Below are positions 14,274-22,948 of a stretch of 64,000 nt of DNA, piece by piece. The stretch is taken from the NCBI GenBank assembly GCA_031580995.1, contig JAVLCC010000006.1, forward strand, positions 1 to 64,000. The letters run 5' to 3'. The notes under the pieces are model-generated. The model saw only the letters and a list, made by a program, of their open reading frames with translations. It searched no databases and was not told the origin of the DNA. Positions within the stretch are counted from its first letter, which is position 1. Every line of letters starts with the position of its first letter. Position numbers and translations under genes: made by a program. This DNA comes from CAJXVY01 sp031580995. Its GTDB lineage: Bacteria; Actinomycetota; Actinomycetes; Actinomycetales; Microbacteriaceae.

Positions 14274-15305
14274 ATGACTAAAGCACTTTTACTAAATTCA
14301 CCAACCGCCAAATTTGAACGCGGAGAAATTCAACGCAGAGCTCTCCGTGAAGACGATGTCAGAATCGAGATTCAATACTCGGGTATTTGTCACTCAGATA
14401 TCCACCAGGGACGAGAAGAGTGGTTTGAATCCATCTACCCGATGGTTCCCGGTCACGAGATGGTTGGTGTTGTCACCGAAATTGGAAGTGATGTAAAAAA
14501 ATTCAAAGTCGGTGACAGAGCGGGTGTTGGAGTCTTCATTGATTCTTGCGGGAGGTGTGAATTTTGCACCACAGGCTACGACCAGTACTGCTCCACGGGT
14601 CGAATTGAGGCCTATAACGCCAAAGACTATGAGGGCAATGTCACCTACGGTGGCTATTCAACAGAGATTGTTGCCAGAGAGTTTTTCACCCACAGAGTTC
14701 CTGAAAACCTAGAGATCTCAGCAACTGCGCCATTACTGTGTGCAGGCATCACCGTTTATTCGCCACTGAAGCACTGGCAGGCGGGTCCAGGCAAAAAAGT
14801 TGCCGTAATAGGCCTAGGAGGCTTGGGTCACATGGCTGTGAAGTTTGCGCATGCAATGGGAGCAGATGTGACAGTGATTGGCATGAGCGAATCTAAAAAA
14901 GCGGATGCCATTCGCATGGGGGCTAGTGATTATGTGATCGGCACCGAGGAAAACCTAAAAAACCTTCGCTTGAATTTTGATTTGATCATCAATGCATCTA
15001 GCGCAAGCTTGGATATCGATCTGGTGCTATCAACACTTACAGTCAACGGCTCACTGGTTTATGTTGGATTGCCTCCAGAGGATCAGAGCTTTAGCCCATT
15101 CAGCATCGCCGATAAGCGACGCTCAATTGCTGGTTCAAACACAGGTTCAATGGCAGAAACCCAAGAGATGTTGGATTTCTGCGGTGAGCACGGAATCGTA
15201 AGTGATGTTGAAGTGGTCACAGCCGATGAGGTTGAAAATGCTTGGGACCGGGTTGTTGCAAGCGATGTTCGCTACAGATTTGTGATTGACACCTCCAGCA
15301 TCTGA
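14274..15305 (+). CDS. Zinc alcohol dehydrogenase, CAD/YahK group (first copy)
   Basis: This 343-residue medium-chain dehydrogenase is likely to interconvert alcohols and aldehydes with NAD(P)H. The catalytic zinc region shows GICHSDIHQG and VPGHEMVG. The structural zinc cysteines lie in SCGRCEFCTTGYDQYC, and the Rossmann loop is GLGGLGHMAVKFA (about 178-190). GMSESKK after the second strand favours NADP. The sequence belongs to the cinnamyl alcohol dehydrogenase-like group. TATAGT six bases before the ATG suggests a leaderless mRNA. It overlaps the next paralogue by one base (TGATG). The substrate is unknown. Confidence 0.9.
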   Translation: MTKALLLNSPTAKFERGEIQRRALREDDVRIEIQYSGICHSDIHQGREEWFESIYPMVPGHEMVGVVTEIGSDVKKFKVGDRAGVGVFIDSCGRCEFCTTGYDQYCSTGRIEAYNAKDYEGNVTYGGYSTEIVAREFFTHRVPENLEISATAPLLCAGITVYSPLKHWQAGPGKKVAVIGLGGLGHMAVKFAHAMGADVTVIGMSESKKADAIRMGASDYVIGTEENLKNLRLNFDLIINASSASLDIDLVLSTLTVNGSLVYVGLPPEDQSFSPFSIADKRRSIAGSNTGSMAETQEMLDFCGEHGIVSDVEVVTADEVENAWDRVVASDVRYRFVIDTSSI

Positions 15306-16333
15306 TGCCTAACTGCCTAATCATTCAATCCGAGGGTGAACAGCTCACTCGCGGAGAAATTGATCGTGGGGAATTAGCACCCGATGAAATTGAAGTAGAG
15401 GTTTATTTCTGCGGTGTCTGTCATTCGGATATTCACCAGGGCAGAAACGACTGGGGCAGAGCTGTCTTCCCACTTGTTCCAGGTCATGAAGCCACCGGCA
15501 TAGTCAAATCAATTGGAAGTGCTGTTAGCAAATTCGCGGTCGGCGACCGAGTCGGGGTTGGTGTTTTTAAAGACTCCTGTGGTGAGTGTGAGATGTGTGT
15601 TGCTGGAAAAGAAAACTATTGCCTAAAGGGTCGAACACAGACTTATAACGCACCACTTCCCGATGGCGAACGCACCAAGGGTGGTTATGCGCACACCCTG
15701 CACGCTCGTGAGAGCTTTGCCCATCACATTCCGGAAAATCTCTCATTGGATGTCGCAGCGCCTTTGTTGTGTGCAGGGATAACCACTTATGCGCCACTTA
15801 GAAAATGGGGAGTTGGACCCGGTTCAAAAGTAGCGGTGGTTGGTGTCGGTGGCCTCGGTCACATGGCCATCAAGTTTGCTGCTGCATTGGGAGCTGAGGT
15901 GAGTGTGATTGGACGCAATGATTCTAAAAAACAAGATGCGTTTGAATTTGGTGCAACTGAGTTTTTAGTGAGCGATGAAGACTTTGAGCAAAAAACAAAT
16001 CATTTTGATTTGGTCCTGAATGCCTCTAGTGCGGCAGTCGGGGTTGATAAGTTTTTGAAAATTTTGAAACCCGAAGGTGTTTTGGTGATGTTGGGACTTC
16101 CAGTTCAAAGACCCGATTTTGATCCATTCAATGTGGTTTATGCGGGGCGCATCATTGCAGGTTCAAATGTTGCACCGATGAAACTCACCGAAGAGATGTT
16201 GCAGTTTGCTAGTGAGAAAAACATTGTCAGTGAAATTGAACTTTGCTCAGCCGATGAAATCAATGAGGCTTGGGAACGGGTTGAAAACAGTGATGTCAGA
16301 TACCGATTTGTTTTGGATGCAAAGACTATATAG
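15305..16333 (+). CDS. Zinc alcohol dehydrogenase, CAD/YahK group (second copy)
   Basis: This 342-residue paralogue of the preceding gene is alike over its whole length, with roughly 60 percent identity in the zinc region by eye. It keeps GVCHSDIHQG, VPGHEATG, SCGECEMCVAGKENYC, the GVGGLGHMAIKFA coenzyme loop and GRNDSKK, which again favours NADP. Differences near the substrate pocket suggest another alcohol or aldehyde. It is translationally coupled to the first copy. Its last eight bases overlap the oppositely oriented transporter gene. Confidence 0.9.
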   Translation: MPNCLIIQSEGEQLTRGEIDRGELAPDEIEVEVYFCGVCHSDIHQGRNDWGRAVFPLVPGHEATGIVKSIGSAVSKFAVGDRVGVGVFKDSCGECEMCVAGKENYCLKGRTQTYNAPLPDGERTKGGYAHTLHARESFAHHIPENLSLDVAAPLLCAGITTYAPLRKWGVGPGSKVAVVGVGGLGHMAIKFAAALGAEVSVIGRNDSKKQDAFEFGATEFLVSDEDFEQKTNHFDLVLNASSAAVGVDKFLKILKPEGVLVMLGLPVQRPDFDPFNVVYAGRIIAGSNVAPMKLTEEMLQFASEKNIVSEIELCSADEINEAWERVENSDVRYRFVLDAKTI

Positions 16334-17183
16334 CCAATAGCACACAACCAAAGATTGCTAACCCAACACCAATCCATTGCAGATTAGCTAATTTTTCTTT
16401 GAGCACAATTCTTGCCAAGGCGACAGTTCCTATTGGATAAAGCGATGTAACAACGGCAACAATTGCCAACACTCCCTCGCGGGTTCCGATTAGGAAAAAC
16501 AGATTGGCTGAGACATCTAAGACAGCACTGATGGCAATCATGCCAATCAGAATCTTTGGGAAGGTGTCTTTTTCTCTGGATAGGTTTCTATCTCTCCTGG
16601 TTAGAAAAATAATCGCCACACCCAACATGGCCACACCCACTATTCGCATCACAACAAGCGGTGCAATGCCACTATCAGCTGGTGTTTGATCTAAAAAGAT
16701 AAAAATTCCTGCAAACCCAGCTCCACCACCCATGCTCAGAAGAAGTGCTTTCAGAGAAGGCAGAGGAACTTTCTTGGATGGAACAACGCTTACTAACCCA
16801 GCGGCTGCAACGATGATGATGATTGCTAAAACCGTGAATGCACCAAGGGTTTGTCCTAATGCAACATCAACAATCACAGGTAAAACAGCACCTGCAACTG
16901 CAGTCAAAGGCGAAACAATACTGATTGGACCAAGTGCCAAGGCTGCATAAAACATGGTCAGTGCAAGCCCTGAACAGATTCCCGCAAGAACACCAAACAA
17001 AATAGTTTGGTTAGAAAACTCTGGTTGCAAAAATATTGAAACCACTAATAAAAATAAAAGCCCGATAAATAAGGCAATGCCGGTAACCCGAATAGGGTTT
17101 GCTCGACGAGAGGCTAAGCCTCCAAAAAAATCAGCTGCTCCATAACTTGCAGCAGCCAATAGCCCTAAACCAATTGCCAGCAT
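16326..17183 (-). CDS. EamA/DMT-family transporter
   Basis: This 285-residue membrane protein has about ten helices arranged as two EamA repeats. The first repeat opens GLGLLAAASYGAADFFGGLASRRANPI. The second ends with a helix reading YPIGTVALARIVLKEKL, followed by LQWIGVGLAIFGCVLLA; this Glu-Lys-Leu segment is the typical drug/metabolite transporter end. Substrates of this family are metabolites or drugs and cannot be guessed here. The start follows AAGGGAG at four bases. It lies convergent to the alcohol dehydrogenases and downstream of the tRNA cluster on the minus strand. Confidence 0.85.
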   Translation of the reverse strand: MLAIGLGLLAAASYGAADFFGGLASRRANPIRVTGIALFIGLLFLLVVSIFLQPEFSNQTILFGVLAGICSGLALTMFYAALALGPISIVSPLTAVAGAVLPVIVDVALGQTLGAFTVLAIIIIVAAAGLVSVVPSKKVPLPSLKALLLSMGGGAGFAGIFIFLDQTPADSGIAPLVVMRIVGVAMLGVAIIFLTRRDRNLSREKDTFPKILIGMIAISAVLDVSANLFFLIGTREGVLAIVAVVTSLYPIGTVALARIVLKEKLANLQWIGVGLAIFGCVLLAI

Positions 17184-17198
17184 GAATCTCCCTTAACC

Positions 17199-17223
17199 AA
17201 AAAGACGGGTCCGAAGACCCGCC
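17199..17223 (-). terminator. UUCG terminator after tRNA-Phe
   Basis: On the minus strand an eight-pair stem (GGCGGGTC/GACCCGTC, one G-U pair) closes on a TTCG tetraloop and is followed by five T. It lies seven bases past tRNA-Phe and is a textbook intrinsic terminator for the tRNA transcript. Confidence 0.85.
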
Positions 17224-17229
17224 TTGATG

Positions 17230-17302
17230 TGGCTCCGACCGGCATCGATCCGGTGACCTAACGATTTTCAGTCGTTCGCTCTACCAACTGAGCTACAGAG
17301 CC
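17230..17302 (-). tRNA. tRNA-Phe (GAA)
   Basis: The 73-base cloverleaf is complete. The acceptor GGCTCTG pairs with CGGAGCC (one G-U), and the anticodon loop CTGAAAA carries GAA. The variable loop is AGGTC, the T arm is ACCGG/CCGGT, and the discriminator is A. CCA is not encoded. It is the last of three tRNAs on the minus strand. Confidence 0.97.
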
Positions 17303-17325
17303 CAAACAGGCTTTCGCCCATTTCA

Positions 17326-17351
17326 AAATAGCTCTCCGAAGAGAGCTATTT
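17326..17351 (-). terminator. UUCG hairpin between tRNA-Asp and tRNA-Phe
   Basis: A perfect 11-pair stem (17326-17336 with 17341-17351) closes on TTCG on the minus strand, immediately after tRNA-Asp, and reads on into TTTTGAAA. It may terminate part of the transcription before tRNA-Phe, or mark the 3' processing site of tRNA-Asp. Confidence 0.7.
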
Positions 17352-17427
17352 GGCGACCCCGACGAGACTTGAACTCGCGACCTCCGCCGTGACAGGGCGG
17401 CGCGCTAACCAACTGCGCCACGGGGCC
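17351..17427 (-). tRNA. tRNA-Asp (GTC)
   Basis: GGCCCCG opens the acceptor stem and pairs with CGGGGTC. The anticodon loop CTGTCAC carries GTC, with a CCGCC/GGCGG stem. The discriminator is G. The 3' CCA is encoded (17351-17353), unlike in the two flanking tRNAs. Confidence 0.97.
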
Positions 17428-17451
17428 ATAGTGGTGTTCCCAACGCTTTCG

Positions 17452-17524
17452 TGACCCCAACGGGATTCGAACCCGTGCTACCGCCGTGAAAGGGCGGCGT
17501 CCTAGGCCGCTAAACGATGGGGCC
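17452..17524 (-). tRNA. tRNA-Glu (TTC)
   Basis: The acceptor GGCCCCA pairs with TGGGGTC, the anticodon loop CTTTCAC carries TTC with a CCGCC/GGCGG stem, and the T arm is ACGGG/CCCGT. The discriminator is A and CCA is not encoded. It is first in the Glu-Asp-Phe order on the minus strand. Confidence 0.97.
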
Positions 17525-17666
17525 TCTCTTTCAAGCGATTGAGAGCACCGACGCATAAGCCTACATAGTTTATTGCCATTTAGGCAACAAGCGGAATACC
17601 TTCAGCTAATACTTGAGGGTTTGTGTTATGTTCACGATGAAAAAGTTTGCTATCGAAAGGTAAGTG

Positions 17667-18878
17667 TTGACCCGCAAGTTCAAGCTAATCGCTATCTCCG
17701 TTGCGTTTGCAATGGGAGTAAGCGGTGCTGTTTTGGGTCCCGCCTTTGCTGTTCCTGACTATCCATCATGGGAAGAAGTTGAAGCAGCCAAAGACGATAT
17801 TGAAGAAAAAGAAAAGCTCATTGAAGAACTTGAGGGATATCTAGCCGAACTGGGTGCTGAGCTTGATGAGCTAAACACGATTGCTTTGATCAAAAACGAG
17901 GAATACAACCAAGCTGTTGAAGAGGTAAATATCCTCACCCGCAGAGTTGATTCACTCAAGCAAGAAGTTTCTGAGGCAACCGAAGAGGCAGAAAGCGTGA
18001 AGCTGCAATTGGGCCAGATGGCAGCCCGGATGTATCGGGATGGAACCAGTGGCAATAATTCACTGGAGCTATTTTTCAATCCTGAGTCAGCCGATGATTT
18101 GTTATATCAACTTGGGACGCAGGAAATTATTGCCTCCAGAACCGAAAGCATTTATCAGAGAAGCCTAGACAAGCAAGCAAATGCTGAGTCATTGGCCGAG
18201 GAGCTGGAAGCTGCCGAGGCTGAGCTGGAAGAAAAAAGAGTTGAAGCCGAGCAGGCTTTGCAAGAAGCCCAAGATGCAGCGGCTGCGGTTCAGGACAAAG
18301 TTGATGAAAACGAAGCTTTGAACTCAGAGATGGTTCGACAGCTTTCAGAGCTTCGGGACACAGCTGAAGAACTCGAACGCCAGCGAGCAGAAGGCTTGGC
18401 AGCTGAGGCAAGACAGCGAGCAGTTGGAACACCTCCAACCGCTCCAGAGCTTTATTCAGTTAGCGGGCCAAACTCAGGTTTAGTTGAACAAGCGATTGAT
18501 TTTGCAAGGCAACAGCTTGGCGAGAGATATGTTTTGGGGGGAGCTGGGCCCAATGTTTGGGACTGCAGCGGAATCACCATGAAGGCCTACGCTGCAGCTG
18601 GTGTTTATATCGGTTGGCACTCAGCCACCGCTCAATACAACATCATGGCCAAACAGCAAAAACTAGTTCCTTTCCAAGATGCCCAAAGGGGAGATCTGAT
18701 TTGGTGGAGCAAGGAAAGAGCTTTTGATGGCGATAAATACCACGTGGCTATTTATCTTGGCGATGGCATGATGCTAGAAGCTCCAAACCCCGCCAGAACA
18801 GTTCGTATTGTTCCGGTTAGATACGGTGAGTTGTGGCCCTATGCCGGAAGGCCCACCGCTAGTTCAAGCCTGAACTAG
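17667..18878 (+). CDS. Secreted NlpC/P60 peptidoglycan endopeptidase with coiled coil
   Basis: This protein of about 403 residues is a secreted cell-wall hydrolase of the RipA/PcsB type. A signal peptide (1-29, ending GPAFA-VP) is followed by two long coiled-coil stretches (about 35-115 and 155-245), rich in Glu, Leu and Ala, that probably regulate activity. The NlpC/P60 domain occupies about 275-395. It holds the catalytic Cys in WDCSGITMKAY, a His in KYHVAIYLGDG and a distal EAPNPARTVRI segment. It should cut peptide stems during division. TTG at 17667 is preferred because GAAAGG lies six bases upstream. GTG at 17664 is also possible. Confidence 0.9.
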   Translation: MTRKFKLIAISVAFAMGVSGAVLGPAFAVPDYPSWEEVEAAKDDIEEKEKLIEELEGYLAELGAELDELNTIALIKNEEYNQAVEEVNILTRRVDSLKQEVSEATEEAESVKLQLGQMAARMYRDGTSGNNSLELFFNPESADDLLYQLGTQEIIASRTESIYQRSLDKQANAESLAEELEAAEAELEEKRVEAEQALQEAQDAAAAVQDKVDENEALNSEMVRQLSELRDTAEELERQRAEGLAAEARQRAVGTPPTAPELYSVSGPNSGLVEQAIDFARQQLGERYVLGGAGPNVWDCSGITMKAYAAAGVYIGWHSATAQYNIMAKQQKLVPFQDAQRGDLIWWSKERAFDGDKYHVAIYLGDGMMLEAPNPARTVRIVPVRYGELWPYAGRPTASSSLN

Positions 18879-19354
18879 TTTTTGTAATCCTCGAAAGCTT
18901 TATCAATCACCTTTTGAGTCTCAGCCAGGTTTTTCCAACCCTGCAGTTTTACCCACTTGCCTGGCTCTAGATCTTTATAGTGCTCAAAGAAGTGCTCGAT
19001 TTCGTTTCTGGTCTGGCTTGGAACATCATCTATGTCTTGGATGTGATCCCATCTGGGGTCACCATCCAATACACACAAAACCTTCTCATCCAATCCACCA
19101 TCATCTTCCATCAGCAACATCCCAACAGGCCTTACTTCCATGCCAACACCTGGGAAAACTGGGAACTCAAGCAAAACCAGGGCATCTAGAGGATCACCGT
19201 CACCACCCAGGGTGTGTTCAAAAAATCCATAGTCAACCGGATAGACAAAAGGGGTGAATAAAACGCGGTCTAATAAGACTTTTCCAGTCTCGTGATCCAC
19301 CTCGTATTTGTTTCTAGACCCGCGTGGAATCTCAATAACTACCTCGTAGCCCAA
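18875..19354 (-). CDS. ppa: Inorganic pyrophosphatase
   Basis: This soluble class I pyrophosphatase hydrolyses PPi to phosphate with Mg. The 159-residue protein shows VVIEIPRGSRNKYEVD, the metal site GDGDPLDALVLLE (about 50-62), the second site DPRWDHIQDIDDVP and a conserved LEPGKWVKLQGW end. The TTG start is supported by AGGAGG at the proper distance. It is tail to tail with the NlpC/P60 gene (stops overlap by four bases) and diverges from tilS. Confidence 0.96.
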   Translation of the reverse strand: MGYEVVIEIPRGSRNKYEVDHETGKVLLDRVLFTPFVYPVDYGFFEHTLGGDGDPLDALVLLEFPVFPGVGMEVRPVGMLLMEDDGGLDEKVLCVLDGDPRWDHIQDIDDVPSQTRNEIEHFFEHYKDLEPGKWVKLQGWKNLAETQKVIDKAFEDYKN

Positions 19355-19395
19355 TTGCCCTCCTAAAGTTGATATAGCTAAAGATTACCGAATGG

Positions 19396-20364
19396 ATGAA
19401 AACCTTGCCTGACCGCCCAAGATTGACTCCCGCTGTTGCTAGCAGCCGAAGAAGAATTCGCGAGCTGTTTGAGGGTCAGGCTATTTCAAATGACACTGTG
19501 CTGGTTGGCTTTAGCGGAGGGGCGGATTCGCTGGCTTTATTGGCGGCAGTTACTTTTGAGGCTAAAAAGTTTTCAATCAAACCTGTTGCTGTGATTGTTG
19601 ATCACGGTTTGCAAGAAAACTCTGAAGTTGTTGCATCGAATGCAGCTGCAACTGCAGAAAGCCTCGGCGTTAGGGCGCTAATCAAAAAAGTTTCTGTTGG
19701 CACAGAGGGTGGTTTGGAAAATGCCGCCCGAGAGGCCAGATACCAAGCATTTTTAGATGTGAAGCGAGAACTCAATGCCAGTTATCTCTTATTGGGACAT
19801 AACCTAAACGACCAAGCAGAGAGCGTTTTACTAGGCCTCATGCGAGGCAGTGGACCAAGATCGATTGCTGGGATGCAGGAGGTCACAGATTGGATTCTGA
19901 GGCCTTTTCTGACTATCCCTGGTGAACAACTGAGACAGGCTTGTGAAGATCAGGGGTTGAAGTTTTGGGATGATCCCCATAATGACGATCCGCGCTTTGC
20001 TCGGGTGGAGATTAGAAAAATCTTGAATCAGCTAGAAGCTTCCGGGTCTGCTGGGGTGATTGAATCGCTATCGCGAACAGCTGAACAGATGCAGGAGGCG
20101 GAGGCAATCATCCAACCACTGATTGAAGAGCTTGTTTCTGAGCTTGATGACAAATCTTTGGTGCCTGTTGAATTTTTAGAAAAATTAGACACCGCTTACC
20201 GAAGAAGGGTCATTCACAGAGTTGCGGTTTTGAATTCAGCGGAACTGGCCAGGGTGCATGTTTTAGAAATTGAGAAGCTGGTGACCAATTGGCATGGACA
20301 GAAACCTCTGAACCTTCCAGGCATTACAGTTAGTAGGGTTGGAACCCACCTCCATTTTGATTAG
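19396..20364 (+). CDS. tilS: tRNA(Ile)-lysidine synthase
   Basis: TilS converts C34 of the CAU-anticodon tRNA-Ile to lysidine, using ATP and lysine. The 322-residue protein has the PP-loop SGGADSLALLAAV (about 40-52). VDHGLQENSE and LLLGHNLNDQAESVLLGLMRGSG are the conserved N-type ATPase motifs. After FWDDPHNDDPRFARVEIR, the C-terminal part is short, as in other actinobacterial TilS. It heads the tilS-hpt-ftsH-fol string. The ATG is close to the divergent ppa start and a strong ribosome site is not visible. Confidence 0.94.
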   Translation: MKTLPDRPRLTPAVASSRRRIRELFEGQAISNDTVLVGFSGGADSLALLAAVTFEAKKFSIKPVAVIVDHGLQENSEVVASNAAATAESLGVRALIKKVSVGTEGGLENAAREARYQAFLDVKRELNASYLLLGHNLNDQAESVLLGLMRGSGPRSIAGMQEVTDWILRPFLTIPGEQLRQACEDQGLKFWDDPHNDDPRFARVEIRKILNQLEASGSAGVIESLSRTAEQMQEAEAIIQPLIEELVSELDDKSLVPVEFLEKLDTAYRRRVIHRVAVLNSAELARVHVLEIEKLVTNWHGQKPLNLPGITVSRVGTHLHFD

Positions 20365-20372
20365 GAGCGGCT

Positions 20373-20924
20373 GTGCAGCTGAACCACCCGGATATAACTG
20401 AAGTTTTAGTAAGCCCCGAGCAGATTCAACAAAAAGTTGTTGAACTCGCAGAACAAATAGATAGTCACTATAAAGGCAGCAATGTTTTATGCGTTGGTGT
20501 GCTAAAAGGTGCCGTGATGTTCATGGCTGATTTGTTGCGAGAGATGGGTGAACCAGTCGAGATGGACTGGATGGCCGTTAGTTCCTATGGCTCTGGAACC
20601 ATGAGTAGCGGTGTTGTGAGAATCTTGAAAGATCTGGACACCGATGTGATTGGTCGGGATGTTTTGATTGTTGAAGACATTGTTGATAGTGGGTTGACAC
20701 TTTCTTGGCTCACAGCAAATCTGAAGGCGCGTGGGGCAAAATCGGTGGAGGTTGTTTCACTACTGAGAAAACCTGATGCTATTCAGGTTGAAATTGATGT
20801 CCGTTGGGTTGGGTTTGATATACCGAATGAATTTGTCGTTGGATACGGTTTGGATTACGCAGAGCACTACCGCTCTTTAAAAGGTGTAGGAATTCTAAAT
20901 CCAGAGGTTTATAGGAAAAAGTGA
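20373..20924 (+). CDS. hpt: Hypoxanthine phosphoribosyltransferase
   Basis: This salvage enzyme makes IMP or GMP from hypoxanthine or guanine and PRPP. The 183-residue protein has VGVLKGAVMFMADL, the flexible-loop motif AVSSYGSGT, the PRPP-binding VLIVEDIVDSGLTL (about 97-110) and the purine-contact end DIPNEFVVGYGLDY. The GTG start follows AGGAG at five bases. It shares a four-base overlap with ftsH (GTGA), so the tilS-hpt-ftsH arrangement common to Gram-positive bacteria is intact. Confidence 0.96.
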   Translation: MQLNHPDITEVLVSPEQIQQKVVELAEQIDSHYKGSNVLCVGVLKGAVMFMADLLREMGEPVEMDWMAVSSYGSGTMSSGVVRILKDLDTDVIGRDVLIVEDIVDSGLTLSWLTANLKARGAKSVEVVSLLRKPDAIQVEIDVRWVGFDIPNEFVVGYGLDYAEHYRSLKGVGILNPEVYRKK

Positions 20925-22948
20925 GCGAAGAAAAGAAAAAGAAGTCTTTAACAAAACGCATTCTCGGGGGACCGTGGATTTGGATTGGTGCCGCAGTTTT
21001 AGTGCTAATTATCGGATCCTCGCTGTTCACCGGAGGCGGGTTTCAAAAAGTTGACACCCAAGCGGGAATTGAATACCTAGAAAACAGCAATGTTGAAAGG
21101 GCCGTCATTTTTGATGGCGAACAAAGGGTTGATCTGACTCTTTCTTCCCCAGATGGAGCACTGGGTGACCAGGTGCAGTTTTTCTATGTCACCGGTCGTG
21201 ATGAGTTCATCGCTGAACTGGTTCAATCCGCCAGACCCTCCGAGGGCTGGACCGATGAGGTTCCAAACACACCATGGTTTTTATCACTGTTGGGAACGCT
21301 ACTTCCATTCATTTTGATTGGTTTGATTTTCTGGTTCATCATGAGTGGTGCGCTGGGTGGAAACAACCGGGTGATGCAGTTTGGCAAATCCAAAGCAAAG
21401 ATTGCCAGCAAGGAAACCTCGGATATCACCTTTGATGATGTTGCAGGTGTCGAAGAGGCAATGGAAGAGCTTCATGAAATTAAAGAGTTTTTAGAAGAAC
21501 CCAAGAAATTTCGTGATTTGGGAGCAAAAATTCCCAAGGGAGTTTTGCTTTATGGTCCTCCGGGAACAGGTAAAACCCTGGTTGCCAAAGCGGTTGCCGG
21601 TGAGGCTGGAGTTCCTTTCTTCTCAATCTCTGGAAGTGATTTCGTTGAGATGTTTGTGGGAGTCGGAGCAAGCCGAGTAAGAGATTTATTCGAACAGGCC
21701 AAACAAAGTGCGCCGGCGATTATTTTCGTGGATGAAATCGACGCCGTTGGTCGTCACCGTGGAACAGGTGTTGGTGGCGGAAACGATGAACGTGAGCAGA
21801 CACTGAACCAGCTACTGGTGGAAATGGATGGTTTTGACACCAACACCAATGTGATTTTGATTGCTGCTACCAACCGTCCAGATGTTTTGGACCCAGCACT
21901 TTTGCGCCCCGGAAGATTTGACCGCCAGGTTGGCGTTGGTGCACCTGATTTGATTGGTCGCGAAAAGATTTTGAAGGTGCATGCCAAGAACAAGCCAATG
22001 GCAAAAGATGTTGACCTTGCAACCATTGCTCGTCGCACACCAGGTTTTACAGGAGCTGATTTAGCGAATGTCCTAAATGAAGCCGCGCTGTTGGCCGCAA
22101 GGCTTGATCGAAAAGACATCGACAACAGTGTTTTGGATGAAGCTATTGATCGTGTGATTGGTGGACCGCAGAAAAAGTCTTCAATCATGAAAGACAACGA
22201 GCGATTGATAACCGCCTATCACGAGGCTGGACACGCACTGGTGGCAGCATCTTTGAACCACAGTGACCCTGTTTCAAAGATAACTATCTTGCCCAGAGGG
22301 CGAGCACTGGGATACACAATGGTGCTTCCCCTGGAGGATCGCTACTCAATTTCTAGAAATCAGCTTTTGGATCAGATTGCCTATGCCATGGGTGGCCGTG
22401 TTGCAGAGGAAATCGTCTTTCACGATCCAACCACTGGTGCAAGCAATGATTTTGAAAAAGCAACCACAACCGCAAGACAGATGGTTACCAAATACGGCAT
22501 GAGTGCTGAGGTTGGTTCGATTTCTCTGGGAAGTGGTTCTAGCGAACCATTTTTAGGCAGAGAACTTGCAAGCTCGAAAGATCACTCCGAGCGAATTGCG
22601 GAGACTGTGGATGTTGAGGTTCAAAAGATTTTGGACAGCGCATTAGATGAGGCCTATCAGGCATTGACAAAAAACCGTGCGGTTTTAGATGAACTTGCAG
22701 ATCAGTTGCTGCAAAAAGAAACTCTGAACCAAGACGACATTGCAAAAATCTTTGAATCTGTGAAAAAACTTCCCAAGCGAAAGGTCTGGCATTCAAGTGA
22801 ATCCCGTCCTCACTCTCGCAAAGGCCCAGTTGAGGTTCCTGAGCGAATAGCTAGTGAGCTAACAAAAAAGCCTAAAAAACCAGCCAAGAAACCTGCCAAG
22901 AAACCCACAGCCAAGGCAACCAAGCCTGATAGCCCTAAAGAGAGCTAA
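20921..22948 (+). CDS. ftsH: ATP-dependent zinc metalloprotease FtsH
   Basis: FtsH degrades misfolded membrane proteins and short-lived regulators. The 675-residue protein has two N-terminal membrane helices (about 22-42 and 124-146) around an external domain. The AAA module has Walker A GPPGTGKT (about 211) and Walker B IIFVDEIDAVG, with the second region of homology at PALLRPGRFDRQ. The protease domain has HEAGH near 433. The tail is rich in Lys, Pro and Ala repeats (KKPAKKPAKKP), longer than in E. coli and common in actinobacteria. The GTG start overlaps hpt, and folE follows with no gap. Confidence 0.97.
   Translation: MSEEKKKKSLTKRILGGPWIWIGAAVLVLIIGSSLFTGGGFQKVDTQAGIEYLENSNVERAVIFDGEQRVDLTLSSPDGALGDQVQFFYVTGRDEFIAELVQSARPSEGWTDEVPNTPWFLSLLGTLLPFILIGLIFWFIMSGALGGNNRVMQFGKSKAKIASKETSDITFDDVAGVEEAMEELHEIKEFLEEPKKFRDLGAKIPKGVLLYGPPGTGKTLVAKAVAGEAGVPFFSISGSDFVEMFVGVGASRVRDLFEQAKQSAPAIIFVDEIDAVGRHRGTGVGGGNDEREQTLNQLLVEMDGFDTNTNVILIAATNRPDVLDPALLRPGRFDRQVGVGAPDLIGREKILKVHAKNKPMAKDVDLATIARRTPGFTGADLANVLNEAALLAARLDRKDIDNSVLDEAIDRVIGGPQKKSSIMKDNERLITAYHEAGHALVAASLNHSDPVSKITILPRGRALGYTMVLPLEDRYSISRNQLLDQIAYAMGGRVAEEIVFHDPTTGASNDFEKATTTARQMVTKYGMSAEVGSISLGSGSSEPFLGRELASSKDHSERIAETVDVEVQKILDSALDEAYQALTKNRAVLDELADQLLQKETLNQDDIAKIFESVKKLPKRKVWHSSESRPHSRKGPVEVPERIASELTKKPKKPAKKPAKKPTAKATKPDSPKES

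Noticed and set aside
21754..22197. Long antisense frame within ftsH, and similar ones in purD (4052-4675), aldehyde dehydrogenase (11101-11424) and GH13 genes
   Set aside because: They mirror the codon structure of conserved genes, have no start signals and show no recognisable protein family.
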